This document shows positions 1 to 12,870 of a DNA stretch of 64,000 nt, in pieces. The stretch covers positions 6,200,001-6,264,000 of the forward strand of contig CM055607.1 in the NCBI GenBank assembly GCA_029379385.1, given 5' to 3'. Below the pieces are notes generated by a model. The model was not told the origin of the DNA. It was given only the letters and a program-made list of their open reading frames with translations, and ran no database searches. The DNA is from Quillaja saponaria. Taxonomy: Eukaryota > Streptophyta > Magnoliopsida > Fabales > Quillajaceae. The translations under genes were made by a program, and so were the position numbers. Each line of letters starts with the position of its first letter. Within the stretch, counting starts at the first letter, position 1.

Positions 1-1833
1 TATATATATATATATAGATTTTTTTTTTCTTTACGAAAGAGTTATAAATACTTATTCCTTCTATATTTCAAGTTACTTACCTTAGTTTTTTAATCTTAAT
101 AGCAATTCATTAAGAAAAAAAAATATTATTATGAAGTTAGAGGGTGAAAATACCTTTCTAACATTTAATTGTTTTTTATTCTTTCATTAATAAATATATA
201 AAAAGTATTAGTTTTTTAATTTATATTTATATGATTTTTTTAATTAAAAAATTACTATTTAATTAATATTTTGAACCTAAAACATTTTTAGAAATACAAA
301 GAATAGAGTGGTAAGAAAATATTTAATTTTAAATATTAAGACTTTTTTGAACAAATATCTTAAATTATGAATTTTTTGTCTTGTAAAATCAAGGCTTATG
401 ACCTTTTAGTGATATTATAAATATATATTTTCGTAAGGTATCACTAAAAAAAATATTATATTACTTTTATATGTGAAAAGTATTTTCTTTTCTATTTTAT
501 TAAAAACTAAATTAAAATAAAAAAAACAAGTAATTATAATGAATCGCTATTAAGAAAAATAAATAAATAAAGTCCAATATAGAAAATATAGAAAATGTAA
601 ATATTTAGAATTCATTTGAAAATGAGATAATTTAAAGTAAGATATTTTGAATAAATAATTAGGAGTTTTTAGTATTTTTTAAGATTATTTTAGCATCGTA
701 GTTTTTCATCATTTAAGGAATGGAATTGTCATATCTTCTAAGTTTTAGACCTTAGTGTCATTTCAGTAAACTTTTTATGGAAATAAAGGTCTAACTTATT
801 TAAAAAATAAACATAAAAAGTTTTTTTTGGGCATAATTACATTTTTTGACCAAAATTTTAATTTTTTTTATACTTAAAAAAGTTAAAATAACATCTTATA
901 ATTTTTAAAACTATGCAATATGAAGACTTAACTTAAAAACAAATGACATGGCAAAAAATATCTCACATAACTTATTCACATGTCATAATAGCTGCACATC
1001 ATTTTCAGTTAAGTTAATATGACAAAAAATTATTGGCACGGGCATATTGCATAATTTTTAAAAATTATAAGTTAACATTTAAATTTTGTACAATATAATC
1101 ATGCGAAAACTGAATGCGAAAACTGAATTCTCAATTAAATTAAAAAGACTAAAAGTGTAATTTAGCCAAAGCAAATAACCATTTCCTTCCTCCCTCTTTC
1201 ACCACCTTATATCCATTAACCGTCACCTCCATAAGCATCATCTTCTCCATCTGGCATACACCCTAAAACAAAACTTGAAAAGAATCATAAAATCAAATGC
1301 CAAATACAATACAACACAAAAACCAATGAAATATAGTAAGATGAAATTTTGGATCTATCCTAAGATTTCAAATAGATCTATTTCATCATCATCTTCTCAT
1401 TTTTTCCTGCTGGCAAAGCAAAAACTTTTATTTTTCTCATCTTTCCATTTGGATTCAAGTTTGAAGAAGAACCCGATGGAACGGAACGAATTGGCGAAGT
1501 CAACTAATTCAAGAATTATTCGAAAAATGAAAATATCCCAGTTAATGATGATCTTCACTTGGTTGTGCAAGCAGCCATTTGGGTTGCGTAATTAGGCAGC
1601 CTCCTATTTTTGTTATTTATTTTAATTTTTAATGTAATTTTGGCATGATTTATTCCTTGTCCGAAAGCAGTTACGATAAAACTTTTAGTGTTCTCACGCA
1701 TGATTTATTCCTTGTCGGAAAGTGTGCGTGAAGCAGTGTCCGAAAATGGATATAAAGAAATGCAAATTGTCGTTGTGTTCCCCAAACAGTCACACACTCA
1801 CAGAACAAGAGTAAGAGAGAGAGAGAGACAGAC
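1..1833. other. AT-rich upstream region of the UKL gene
   Basis: No gene is supported here. The stretch is very AT-rich and holds a MITE-like repeat (829-1167). A short direct duplication of about 24 bp (GCATGATTTATTCCTTGTC...) lies at 1643 and 1698. The last 90 bases look like a plant 5' leader: CACACACTCACAGAAC followed by a (GA)n tract that runs almost to the ATG at 1834. The 106-codon open frame at 1275-1595 is Lys/Ser/Phe-rich, has no recognisable similarity and is probably chance. Confidence 0.6.
829..1167. repeat. MITE-like repeat, copy 1
   Basis: The segment starts with GGGCATAATTACATTTTTTG and ends with AAAAGTGTAATTTAGCC, so its ends are imperfect inverted repeats. A second diverged copy lies at 29443-29765 and shares the internal stretch around GAATTCTCAAT(T/C)AAATTA. 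No coding capacity is seen. Copy 1 has a small internal tandem duplication (ATGCGAAAACTGA twice, near 1102-1127). I infer a non-autonomous DNA transposon, family not identified. Confidence 0.45.
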
Positions 1834-4800
1834 ATGGCGGAGGAGACGATATCGATCGACTATGTGATGGAGGCAGCTTCGGGTCCTCACTTTACGGGGC
1901 TACGACTCGACGGTCTGCTTTCTTCTCCACCTGCTTCATCTTCCTCAGCTCATCCCTCTTCTGCTGCTGGTTTTGCTTCTAATTCCTCAACCCTAGCTGC
2001 CGATTCCACAGCTCCCAAACAAGCTTTTTTTTATCGGTAATTCTATGATTTTTAGCTGCAATTCGATGAATTGTGTTGGAAATATATATGCATTTTGTCT
2101 TTTAGGAAGCATTGCTTGCTTTGCTTAATTTCTTTTTATTATTATTTATTCATGGTATACTAATTTAATCGGGGTCTGGTAAAATGAATGAGTAGGAGTG
2201 TCGGGAGGTACTGCTTCAGGGAAGACTACAGTGTGTGATAGGATCATCCAACAGCTTCGCGATCATCGTGTTGTGCTTGTCAATCAGGTTATTCTCTTGG
2301 CTTCATTTTCACGCAACTATCCTCTGAATTAAGCTCAACATCATCTTACTGTATTTGCTTTTTATGCTTAATCCATAGGATTCATTTTATCGCTGGTTTG
2401 ACACCTGAAGAGTCAGAACGTGTGCATGAGTACAATTTTGATCATCCTGGTAATTCATATGCTTTCAAATCTAATATTCTTCTAATTTTATGAATTTCCT
2501 CATAAAAAAAAGGGCGGTATTTGGCTGTTAACATTTGTTAGTTCATTTATTTGTAAGGATAGCAATACAGCTTTTGATGGTTTTTCATTTTTTCTTCTTT
2601 TTTGGCTTTAGAGATCCTTTCGTGCAACTTTTGTAAATTACGTGTTGGTTTTCTTTTCAGATGCTTTTGATACCGAACAGCTTTTAGAATGCATCCAAAC
2701 ACTCAGAAGTGGCCAGTCCGTCCATGTCCCAATTTATGACTTCAAGATACACAACCGTAGTTCAGATAGCTTCCGGCAGGTATCAATTTATGTTGAACGC
2801 AAAATGGATGTATCATAGATTTACATTTGGTGACAATAAGTGGAAGAAATATAAATGCCTAGCTCCTTTCAGCTGTTGTAATCTTGATTTAAAATCTGAA
2901 CATCTAAGAAATAGATAGAGAGGTAGGAATCTATCGAACAAAGTAGTCTCCTTTGTATATGTCTTTGGGCTTTATAAATCCTGGTTTGTTTGCTTGGATT
3001 TTTCATATTTCTTCATTTTTTCAATTCAAGGAAAATCTTAAATATCATTACGGTCTTACTCTGGCTCTACCTCAGAGTTACCACAACACCTAACACAGTA
3101 GTGAAGTAGTGAACCCTGATCTGGGAATTTTCATCCCAAAACATGACACACCTTTTGTTGCCATTTAGACCTATCTTTTGGCCATCCAAAAGTTTTTCTT
3201 TTTCTTAGCTTATTTGTCCAATGTGAAAGTCAGTGGAGGATATATAAGTTTATATGGAGTGACACAAACAGGCAATAATTATGGGATTCAAGAAAAACAA
3301 TTATGTAGCTGTTGTTTAATGTCTTTTATTAATCCAGGGTATGTGGGGTATCATGTTCCCTTTCCTCTGCCATGTATCATACTGATTACATACTAGGTAA
3401 TGTAATCAATTATATTGATACAGTGAGTAGTATCTATTGCACCTGATCAGGTTAATGCTTCTGATGTCATCATCCTGGAGGGAATTTTGGTTTTCCACGA
3501 CCAACGTCTTCGAAACCTGATGAACATGAAGATCTTTGCTGATGAAGGTTTGACCAATTTGTCCCCTTTCTCTCTCTCTCTCCTCACATATGTGTGGATA
3601 TGTGTTATGTATTTAAAATACTATAGCTAGTATTAATTTGGAATATTGTAGTGTTTTATTTTTTATTTTTTATCCTTGTCATGTTATGCATGCCATTTCT
3701 GTAATGTGACAAACTGTCTCTATCAGTTGTATTTGCAACTCTTTGAATATTCCTGATGGAAACTTAGATAAATTATTTTAATAAAAAGGAGTTAGAAACT
3801 TCTTTAAATGAATATCAAAGATGACCAAGGTTTCTTATCCTGCACCAAAATTCTAACTGCGAGTCACAAATTAATTGCTGATGGAAACGGGTGATGTTTG
3901 CTTGACAGTTGGATGGTGAAGAGTTGTCTGTTTCATATAGAGACACTGGAGAGGTGGAAGAGTTGAATGCTTCATACAAAGTAAACAGTTGTATATATTT
4001 CACTAGGAAACGAAATGAGACTCTTTGGGATTACGACAATCGAAAGTTTTATTACCATTACCATTCCTTAGGCCTCCCCTTTAAATTTTCTGGATCTGTT
4101 ATTCTTGTTTACCAAAGTGTTGCACTGACCATATGGATTAGCAAATATTATGATCCAACTGGACATAATTTTTTATTGCTATGTTCAATCTAGTTCCCCG
4201 ATTTCATGTATATATGTATATATGGTGAATTCCTAGAGTAGCTGTTGGCCTCTAAGAAAATGCTAGTCATGCTTCCAAGTTGATTTTCTCGCTCTCTCTC
4301 TCTCTCTCTCTTACCTCCCTGCCTTTCCCCAATTGCTCACTGTCTTATATTTGGTATTGCCTATAGAAGCTGATGTGAGGCTATCTCGTAGAATAAGGCG
4401 TGACATAGTGGAGAGGGCTAGAGACATAAATTCTGTTCTTGAACAGGTAAATTGTTAATGTAGTCAATAGCCACTGTGTTAATTTGGAGTAGAATAATAA
4501 AGCTATGTCATTTCCATTTGAATTTTGTGACTATAGATTTATCATTTCAAAATTCTGACTATATTACCACCAATGATACACATTGTAACTGTCATGAATT
4601 CTCCAGTATGCTAAGTTTGTCAGCCTGCTTTTGATGATTTTGTTCTCCCATCAAAGAAGTATGCCGATGTTATCATCCCCCGAGGAGGTGAGAATCATGT
4701 TGCAATTGATCTGATCGTGCAACATATCCACACCAAACTGGGTCAACATGATCTCTGCAAAATATATCCTAATGTGTATGTTATTCAGTCAACGTTTCAG

Positions 4801-6833
4801 GTATATATCTTGTTCGATTCTGAAACTTAACTTTTTTCATAAGTATAAATATGTTAAAAAGCTCATGGCATGCCCCTGCTCCCCAACCAAGAAGACAGGT
4901 TTCGTCCCTTGGAATGTTCTACTTTCTATGGACATGCATGTTAGTGACCAAATGATCCATATGCATGTTGGTCGTTAGTATTATGTTTGAATTAGCAGCC
5001 TCTTCCCTATTACGGGCTGCAATTTTGATATGATGACTTGTTTCATCACTCTTTGATCCTTCATCTGGTGCTGCTCATATTTCAGATAAGAGGCATGCAT
5101 ACATTGATTCGAGACCGAGATATCTCAAAGCATGATTTTGTGTTTTATTCAGATCGACTTATTCGTCTGGTACTCTATGCACCCCCATGCTTAATTTCGT
5201 TAAATGATGTGTTCAATTTTCTCTGCACTATACACAGGAAATGACTACTTGTTGATTATGACGATCAGGTTGTAGAACATGGACTTGGCCACTTGCCATT
5301 CACTGAAAAGCAAGTAGTTACTCCAACAGGTGATTTTGTTATCCGTGTCCCTTAACTTTTGAAGCTATTAATTCATCACATTTCATATTGTTTGGGGAAA
5401 TGAGAGGTTTTAACCTTGCAACACTTATATCCTCTAGTAAGGACCCTTTAGTTAATCGATAATCTATTAATCTATATCTGGAGGATCGTTTCTTCAGCCC
5501 TGAATGATGTAGAGGTTTACTTGAATAATCTAGATCAATCTTGTTCACCCCTAATTCTCTCAACAATGTACTTTGTTCAAGTTAGGCAAATGTATTGGAA
5601 GTTTATAAATATTCTTCATCTTGTTTTTTATTTCATTGCTTCTTGTTGGCTTCAATTGAAGGTAACAACTTCCATTTCATTTCTTCCCCTCTCACTTAAC
5701 GTCTGCAACGCTCTTCGTAGTGGAAATTCCACTCTCATGCCTGTGTGGCTGGTTACTGATATTCTTCATTATTGAATTGCTCCAGCTCATAACTAATTTG
5801 AATATTCTGCAATTCTTGCTGCTATTCTATAACAGGATCTGTATATACCGGCGTTGACTTCTGCAAGAAATTGTGTGGCGTCTCAATTGTTAGGAGGTGA
5901 GCTTCGAATCAGTTGCTTATTTTGGCAATTATATTCATTAGTATACCCTTGCTGTTAGAAATTTGAGTAATTGCATGCTCCTTGACCCCTTCTGCTCTTA
6001 GTGTCTTCAATAGCTATAGTTTTGGGATTGTTCCTTGCGAACTTTATCTATTTTTTTAAGGGTAGATATTTTTCCTTCTTATCTACATTACAGTGGTGAG
6101 AGCATGGAAAATGCACTCCGTGCATGTTGCAAAGGTATTAAAATTGGAAAAATTCTGATTCACCGAGTTGGAGACAATGGGAAACAGGTAATGAAGTTGT
6201 TTGGACTCGAATATACTAAATCTGAGTAGTTTCCCCTTTTTTTTTCCCTGTTCTTTTTAGGTTCTTATGTATTTGTGATTCATTTATGCAGCTTATATTT
6301 GAGAAGCTTCCCAAGGATATTTCAGAACGTCATGTCCTCCTTCTAGACCCCGTTCTTGCTACAGGTTTCCCCATTTTTATTTACTCTTGCAATGTGTTGT
6401 CTTCCCTTCTATAATATTTGCTTTTATAAAATTACTCGTGGTATATCGGACTGTTTCTTGTTTATCCAATGAGACCCTTGTCTGCAGATAATTGAAATTT
6501 GACAATGATCTACCATGTTGAAGGTAATTCTGCAAGCCAAGCAATTGAACTACTTATTCTGAAGGGAGTACCAGAATCTCGCATAATATTCCTAAACCTC
6601 GTCTCAGTGAGTTTATTTTTGTTGTTGCATGTTTACAGATGTCTATTTTATTTATTTATTTATTTAAAATGTTCAATGGTATTTTCTAGGCCCCTGAAGG
6701 AATACATTGCGTATCCAAAAGGTTTCCATCCTTGAAAATTGTCACTTCTGAGATTGATGTTGCTCTAAATGAAGAGTTTCGCGTCATTCCAGGGATGGGT
6801 GAGTTTGGAGATCGTTACTTTGGCACCGAGTGA
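1834..6833 (+). CDS. Uridine kinase-like / uracil phosphoribosyltransferase (UKL), with three frame-breaking indels
   Basis: Bifunctional pyrimidine-salvage protein of the plant UKL family: an N-terminal uridine kinase-like P-loop domain and a C-terminal UPRT domain. Exons: 1834-2036, 2196-2287, 2379-2449, 2661-2779, 3451-3547, 4367-4446, 4607-4800, 5086-5169, 5269-5329, 5836-5896, 6094-6187, 6292-6364, 6524-6606, 6690-6833. Visible motifs: Walker [12 protein letters not shown] from about residue 68, [22 protein letters not shown], then UPRT motifs [38 protein letters not shown] and [11 protein letters not shown] at the end. As written the frame breaks three times: an 8-T run at 2025-2032 that fits as 7 T, an extra T at 2394, and a missing A at about 4622. 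Allowing for these, the exons total 485 codons exactly (484 aa), the family length. Intron sites are all GT-AG, though the acceptor at 6523 is weak. Family certain; whether the copy is functional is open. Confidence 0.9.
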
Positions 6834-6874
6834 AAAATACTCTGTAAGTTGATAATACCCAAGATTGGCTTGCT

Positions 6875-7001
6875 GCATCTAGACTGATATTAGTTAACTG
6901 CAACCAGCTTAGCTATAAATTGATCACTTAAGGTATCTGCATCTAGACTGATATTGGTTAACTGCAACCAGCTTAGCTATAAATTGATCACCAACGGTAT
7001 C
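6875..7001. repeat. 64-bp tandem duplication downstream of the UKL gene
   Basis: Two near-identical units, starting GCATCTAGACTGATATT at 6875 and 6939, differ at a few bases. They lie just after the UKL stop codon, in its 3' UTR or in the distal end of the minus-strand array. Confidence 0.8.
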
Positions 7002-7100
7002 TGTAGCATCAAGTGACCAGCTTAACTATATGAACTACACGTTTTAGGTCCACAATACATGAATGTTTCAGTTTATAATCGCTTATGCTTCAGAACATGA

Positions 7101-7283
7101 TGTAGTTTTCTCGATTATGGATAATGAGTACTAATTAATTAGTACCATGAAGAAAGCATAAGCATAACCATATAATTGGACCAGGAAGCTGTGTATGCCT
7201 CCTTTATTTTCAATGTAGTTTTCTCGATTATGGATAATGAGTACTAATTAGTTAGTACCATGGAGAAAGCATAAGCATAACCG
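7101..7283. repeat. About 70-bp direct repeat, period 113
   Basis: The segment TGTAGTTTTCTCGATTATGG... through GCATAAGCATAACC occurs at 7101-7170 and again at 7214-7283 with three or four changes. A reverse copy of its core (GCTTATGCTT at 7081) precedes it. Confidence 0.8.
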
Positions 7284-7479
7284 TACAATAAAACTTGCTA
7301 ACTTGGAAATTACAAGAAGCATCCTATATGCACAATGCGGTGTTTTACTTCCAAAACAAAATCAGGAAGGGAATTGAACACAAGCAGAAAAGGCATGGGT
7401 CCCAATCCCACATTCAACATATAAGTTTCTTGCCAGCCAAAACCACGTTAAACACCACCATTCATTATATGTAGTCAAT

Positions 7480-8560
7480 CACACAGAAATTACGGTTAAT
7501 TACTGCAAGACTTAAGACTATCTCCTCTGAATTTTTCCATTAATCAAACAAGCTCCTTTCAATCAAGTAATTTATGTAAAAACATTATCACAAGCGTGCA
7601 GGAATAGAAAATTTCTAACTCTACACTCATGCTCAACACTAAACTTCTGCATAAACTTGACTCAATAATAATAAAAGCCAAAATTACGAATGAGAAAAGG
7701 TTGACTTTGGGTGGTGCTCAAATTCTATGGGTGTAAGCATGTCTCTCATGCCACGGAAATAGCATTCAGAACAAGAAATCAAGTTATCACTGCAACCAAC
7801 CCTTTATATCCTTTATTTGCTACACTGAAGAATATTATATAGGAACCATCATAATAATAGAATTAGAAAATGACCATAGTTCCGCATGTGGTTCTCCATA
7901 AAATTATACTGTAAAACAGTGGTTCTTCACCGACCTAGGTCCTCTTCGAACTACTATCAAAAAGTTCAATCTAGCATGCACCACAGAGAAAAAGAAAAAA
8001 ATGTTCTGTGTCAAAAGAATGACACCTTGAAAGACAAACATTTTGAAAATTCTCAGCTAGAAAGATGGTATCAAATTTCTGCCACAAAAGATAGCATTTT
8101 CGAGTTGGAGTTTGGACAAGACAAATGACTTTACCTCCATAAAGCTACATAGATGTGTTGAAGTTACCCAGATAAATGACAATGAGCACAAATTAGACCT
8201 CAAACAAGTGGTTCTCCACCTCCGCTGAGTTTTGAAGTAACACAATTAGACCTTATGCCAAGTATCAAAAAGTACAATCTAGTCTGCAACACGAGAAAGA
8301 GAGAAATGGGTTTTCAATCACAAAAGAATGCTGTCTTGAAAGATTAGGACATTCTCAGCCAGAAAGATGATATCAGGGTTTGCAAAACAACTGTTAGCTG
8401 TTTAACTTTTACCTGAAAAATAGACTACCATCAGCACACAGAGACAACCAATTGTGCATGCATAGCTTCCATCTCTTCCAGGCTCATGAGCATAAAAGAT
8501 CCAAAATGTGACACCTTACTCCCACAAACAACAAAGTACAGCAACAGAACAATTGCACCA
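7480..8560. repeat. Segmental duplication, copy A (copy B at 9480-10400)
   Basis: Blocks in this segment recur in the same order 2.0-2.3 kb to the right: TTTTTCCATTAATC...AAGCTCCT (7540 and 9515), GACTTTGGGTGGTGCTCAAA (7702 and 10008, the strongest block, extending past 7800), and CTTCCATCTCTTCCAG (8466 and 10300) followed by GATCCAAAATATGACAC-like sequence. Copy B carries extra sequence between the first two blocks. Within copy A, a further tandem duplication of about 290 bp is visible (7915-8070 against 8205-8370). Confidence 0.7.
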
Positions 8561-9200
8561 CAGTTTCCATTGTTAGACTTACTTCCATAGTTGATTGACT
8601 CAAGAACTAAAATAAAATGATGTAAATTTTAATACAAAAATAGAAAGATAGAAAGAGGGAAGCAATCCAGATTATTAAGCAAAACAAAAAAGCTGCTTAG
8701 GTAACCAATCAGAATTGCCTTTCATTAAGTAAATTTATACCAGAAAACTCGCACTCATGCCATGAACCTTTCTTTATGACTGTTATGTGTAAATGAGCAA
8801 AAAAACCTTGGCAAAGCAAATTTAAGAGAGACATAGGAAAGAAGGAAGAAATGTTGAATAAGAAGTTAAATCAAATGAATAGAAGATAGAGTGTTCGGAA
8901 AGAAACACCTAAAAAGAAAAAACTATTAAGAGATACAAAGCGAGTTTTCAGTCAAAGTTCCTTGTCACTAAAGTAACCAGCTCACCGACAATGCAGTTTA
9001 ACAGCAAATGTTCAATACAAAAGAGGCATCCATCAGCACAATCACTTTGGACTTCAAGAGAATTGAATCTAACCCTTTCTCATCAACCAACCATTGTCAA
9101 ATGTAAACTTTCATGATTGAAAGTGAAAATCAAACATTTCTGAATACTTTCGTTAAATCAAAAAAAAAAAAAGATCAGAAAGAACAAAAGTTGCTCAGGT

Positions 9201-9285
9201 AACCGCTCAGGATCGATAATGTTGTCGAATTCTCATTAAGCATTCCATAAATGCTATCAATCACTTGAAACATCATCATAGCAAC
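9201..9285 (-). ncRNA. C/D-box snoRNA-like unit, copy 1
   Basis: On the minus strand a C-box ATGATGA (9273-9279) and a D-box CTGA (9207-9210) are about 62 bases apart. They are flanked by bases that can close a short terminal stem (GTTGC against GCGGT, partly G-U). Internally AGCATTT and GAATGCT can pair. Shares about 85% with copies 2 and 3. No rRNA target was identified by eye. Confidence 0.3.
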
Positions 9286-10519
9286 TAAATTTGATAATTA
9301 AACTATCTAAACTTAAAATCAAGAAAAAGAATAGCATCCAATAGTTAGTACAAAATAACACATTGGAAAATAAAATAGTATAAAATATCAACCTGTCATA
9401 AGAAATGATAACAATTACCATTGCTGACTACATAAAAGAACATTAAATGAAAGATAGGAAGATAAACAAAGGGGAGCAATAATAAATTACTACAGACTCG
9501 TCTCCTTCGAATTTTTCTATTAATCCTAAAAGCTCCTAGCAAAGTAGTTATGTGACTAATTGACTATGTCCAAACGTCATTATCACAGAATACTAGTATC
9601 AAATGCTAGCGCCTACACATGTCCTAACAAGATAATCCATCTTCATTGATATTTGAACTGTGAAGCAAACCAAACCACTCCCAGTTTTCCACATTTCTTA
9701 TCTTAAAAAGTTAAATGATTATTACTTTGGATAAAAGAAGGGGGATCAAAGACACGTAGTTATTAATTTGTTAGCTCAGAATGTTTCATGCTTGATACAG
9801 ATAAACCAAAAGGCATCAAATGGAAAAGCAAAATAAAAAATAGAGCTTTTTCTCTTTTGGCTAAACAGAATAAGCTTTTCTTGTAAATGCAATTAGTTAC
9901 TCAAACTGGCCATTAAAAAATACTTGCCACGAGGAAACAACCGAAAGCATAAATTGTCATAAAAACCAAAGAAACAAACAGAAGCCAAAATTACAATGAG
10001 ATAACAGACTTTGGGTGGTGCTCAAATTCTATGGGTGTAAACGTGTCTCTCATGCCATGAAAATAGCATTCAGAACGAGGAATAATGTTATTATCACTGC
10101 AACCAACCCTTTATCTCCTCTATCTCACTTTATTGGCTGTATTGAAGAATATTATATAGGAACAATCATGAAATAGAATTAAAATGACCACAGTTCTAAT
10201 TACTGAACTAGGTTCCTTTCCTACTATTAAAAAAATCAATTTAAAAAGAATTAGGAAATGAAATACCCCCGGCACACCCAAGAAACCTTCCGTGCAATAC
10301 TTCCATCTCTTCCAGCACATGTGCAGGAAAACTGCAAAATGATCCAAAATATGACACTTTATTCCCAGACAATAGCATTGCATCACAAACTCTTCATATA
10401 CAAGGAAGCATAGCAACATAGATAAACTTAGGGGGCAAATGTTTTCAGGATTAACTTTCAGGGAATTTAGTAATTTTTTATATAAATATAACTTTTTAAG
10501 ACTTCATGATTAAGAAAGC

Positions 10520-11090
10520 AACCATATAATATAGACTAGCCAATCAGCCAACAGATATAAGCACTACAGTCTACAATTTCCATTAATTGCATCAAAGTAG
10601 AGACAAATGGCCAAAAACAACATTAAATTGAGCATTTGGTCTTGAAAATAGTTAACAAATAGCAGAATTTGTTCACATTGTTGCACTTGCTTTCGTTGAT
10701 GGTGAAACTCGAGAATCAAAATAAAATGATGTAAAAAACAGAAAGATGGAAAGAGAGAAGCACTACAATTTCCATTAATTGCATCAAAGTAGAGATAGAT
10801 AGACTAGCCAATCAGGCAACAGATATAAGCACTACAAATTTCCATTAATTGCATCAAAGTAGAGACAGAAGGACTAAAACAACATTAAAATGAGCATTTG
10901 GTCTTGAAAATAGTTAAAAAATTGCAGAATTTGTTTGCATTGTTGCACGTGCTTTCGTTGATGGTGAAATTTGAGAATCAAAATAAAATGATATAAAAAC
11001 AGAAAGATGGAAAGAGAGAAGCAATCCAGCTTATTAAAGAAAACAAAAAGCTGCTTGGCTGACAGCTAAAGGTTGCCTTCCATTAAGCAA
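10520..11090. repeat. Tandem duplication within the array
   Basis: The phrase TTTCCATTAATTGCATCAAAG recurs at about 10577, 10768 and 10840. The longer block AGCATTTGGTCTTGAAAATAG ... GAAAGATGGAAAGAGAGAAGC occurs at about 10630-10760 and 10890-11020. This is a tandem duplication of about 260-280 bp. A further relative of its right end lies at 8600-8740. Confidence 0.75.
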
Positions 11091-11820
11091 AATTATCTAA
11101 AAACATTCATTAAGCAACTGAAATTCTTTAAGATTATGATGATCAAAGGAAATAAATAGAAAAAAGAAAGCCATTGGCCTAACAATTTGTTTTTGTAAAA
11201 GCATACATGATATCTCATACTTGCAACAACCAAATATAGATAAAGAAATAAAGGAGCGAGTGAAAATAATAGATAAGTTAAACCAAATGACTAAAAAACA
11301 AGGTTTAGAAAAAATAAAAATTAAGAGGTAAAGGATGTTTCAGATAGTACTGTTGCTGGCAACAGTCAAACAAGGATGCAATTAACACTCAATAAGGATC
11401 ACATCACAGTGACCTCACTATACTCCACAATCCTTGAATCAACATCAAAGGTAGCAAATAGATTTCCACCTACGAATTAAAAAGCTTTTGAGAGAAGTGA
11501 AAATTGAAATCAAATGTAATACTTCGGTAATCAAGAAGAAGGCTTAAAGCAACAAAAGTTAAGCAGAACGTCAATTAAACTCCCCAAAAACGTAATAGAG
11601 GAAATATATGCTGGCAATGATTCGTAGGAAAAACATAAATAGAAATATGTAGAAAGTATAACTTGCAAACTAAAATATCTTGAACCTACACTCGTAAAAG
11701 TTAAAAATATGATGTATAGCAGTACTGTCTGTTTCCAGACAAAAATGGGAAAGAGAAGTTGAAAAAATATCGCCGTCTCAATGTGGCATAAACAAAAAGA
11801 GAAAAAAGAGTTGCTCAGGT

Positions 11821-11905
11821 AACCGCTCAGGATTGACATTGCTGTCGAAGTCTCATTAAGCATTCCATGAATGCTATCAATCACTTGAAACATCATCATA
11901 GCAAC
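11821..11905 (-). ncRNA. C/D-box snoRNA-like unit, copy 2
   Basis: Same architecture as copy 1: minus-strand C-box ATGATGA at 11893-11899, D-box CTGA at 11827-11830, terminal pairing GTTGC/GCGGTT, and an internal 7-bp stem AGCATTC/GAATGCT around ATG. A second small stem around CGACA...TGTC lies just before the D-box. Conserved sequence continues for at least 15 bases on either side, so the duplicated unit is larger than the candidate RNA. Confidence 0.35.
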
Positions 11906-12241
11906 TAAAATTGAAAATTCAACTATTTAAATTTAAAATCAGGAAAAGAATACCATTGATGTTTAGTACAAAATAACTAGAAAATACAATAGATTAGTGA
12001 GAAATTTAAACAATAAGAAAAGAAAAGATCAACTTGGCATAGAAATCTATGACAATTACATAAGTTAGAGAGCATAGGAACTAGAAAACTGCTTCTTTAC
12101 CCAATAATAAAGAAAAAAAAGGACAATATGATTTTGCCACAAAAAAAAAAGTAGCAAAAGAAAGCCAATATGATTTGCCACCAAAAAAAAAAAAAAAAAA
12201 GAGTAAAACCTTACACACGTTTTCTGTACACCTTTCTTAAT

Positions 12242-12315
12242 ACCAGTAATCATGGCTGGTAACTTTGAAAATTTACCAGACAATAATACTTTTGTTATCA
12301 ACCTTGACTAATAGG
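12242..12315 (-). ncRNA. Long-hairpin unit, copy 1
   Basis: On the minus strand the arms at 12294-12315 and 12242-12263 can pair over about 20 of 22 positions, counting G-U, around a loop of about 30 nt. The loop contains a second, shorter self-complementary pair (CTGGTAA/TTACCAG uses part of one arm). Same unit as at 13259, 13536, 13864 and 14293. Confidence 0.35.
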
Positions 12316-12786
12316 TTTAGAAGAAGTAGAACAAAACTGAGGCACAAATAGAACTACCCTTATCAATGTAACAGTATGTAACATCAAAGCCCTGCAAATG
12401 AGATTTCCAATATAATCAAAATTTAAAAAAATCAATTTTGATGATTGAAAGTGAAAATTGAAATGAAACATGACCTAATACTTTGGTAAATCAACCAGAA
12501 GAAAGCTCAGAAAGAACACAAAGTTTAAGCATAGCAAATGTTCAAGTTAAATTCCCAAAAACATAAAAGGAAATATATGCTGGCAATGATTCGTAGGAAG
12601 AACATATATAGATATGTAGAAAGTATGCATTGCAAACTAAAATATCATCCAACCTACACTAGTACAAGTTAAAATACAATGAATGGATAAGTTTACTGTT
12701 TCCAGACAGAAATGGGGAGAAATTGAAAAAACTTCACCATCATCAATGTGAACATAAACAAAAGAAAATAAAAAAGCTGCTCAGGT

Positions 12787-12870
12787 AACCACTCAGGAAC
12801 GACATTGCTGTCGAACTCTCATTAAGCATTCCATGAATGCTATCAATCACTTGAAAAATCATCATAGCAA
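12787..12870 (-). ncRNA. C/D-box snoRNA-like unit, copy 3
   Basis: C-box ATGATGA at 12859-12865 and D-box CTGA at 12793-12796 on the minus strand. The AGCATTC/GAATGCT stem is intact and the pre-D-box stem is here perfect (CGACA/TGTCG). The bases just upstream of the D-box, which would be the guide, differ from copy 2 (GTT for AAT). This is unlike most conserved snoRNA guides and lowers confidence. Confidence 0.33.

Noticed and set aside
1275..1595. 106-codon open frame upstream of UKL
   Set aside because: Composition follows the local A-rich DNA, no recognisable motif, and nothing supports a promoter or splice context.
11531..11899. 122-codon minus-strand open frame
   Set aside because: Phe/Leu/Ser-rich frame lying across a C/D-like repeat unit. 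The sister copy at 12743-12982 has only a fragment of it, so the frame is not conserved as protein.
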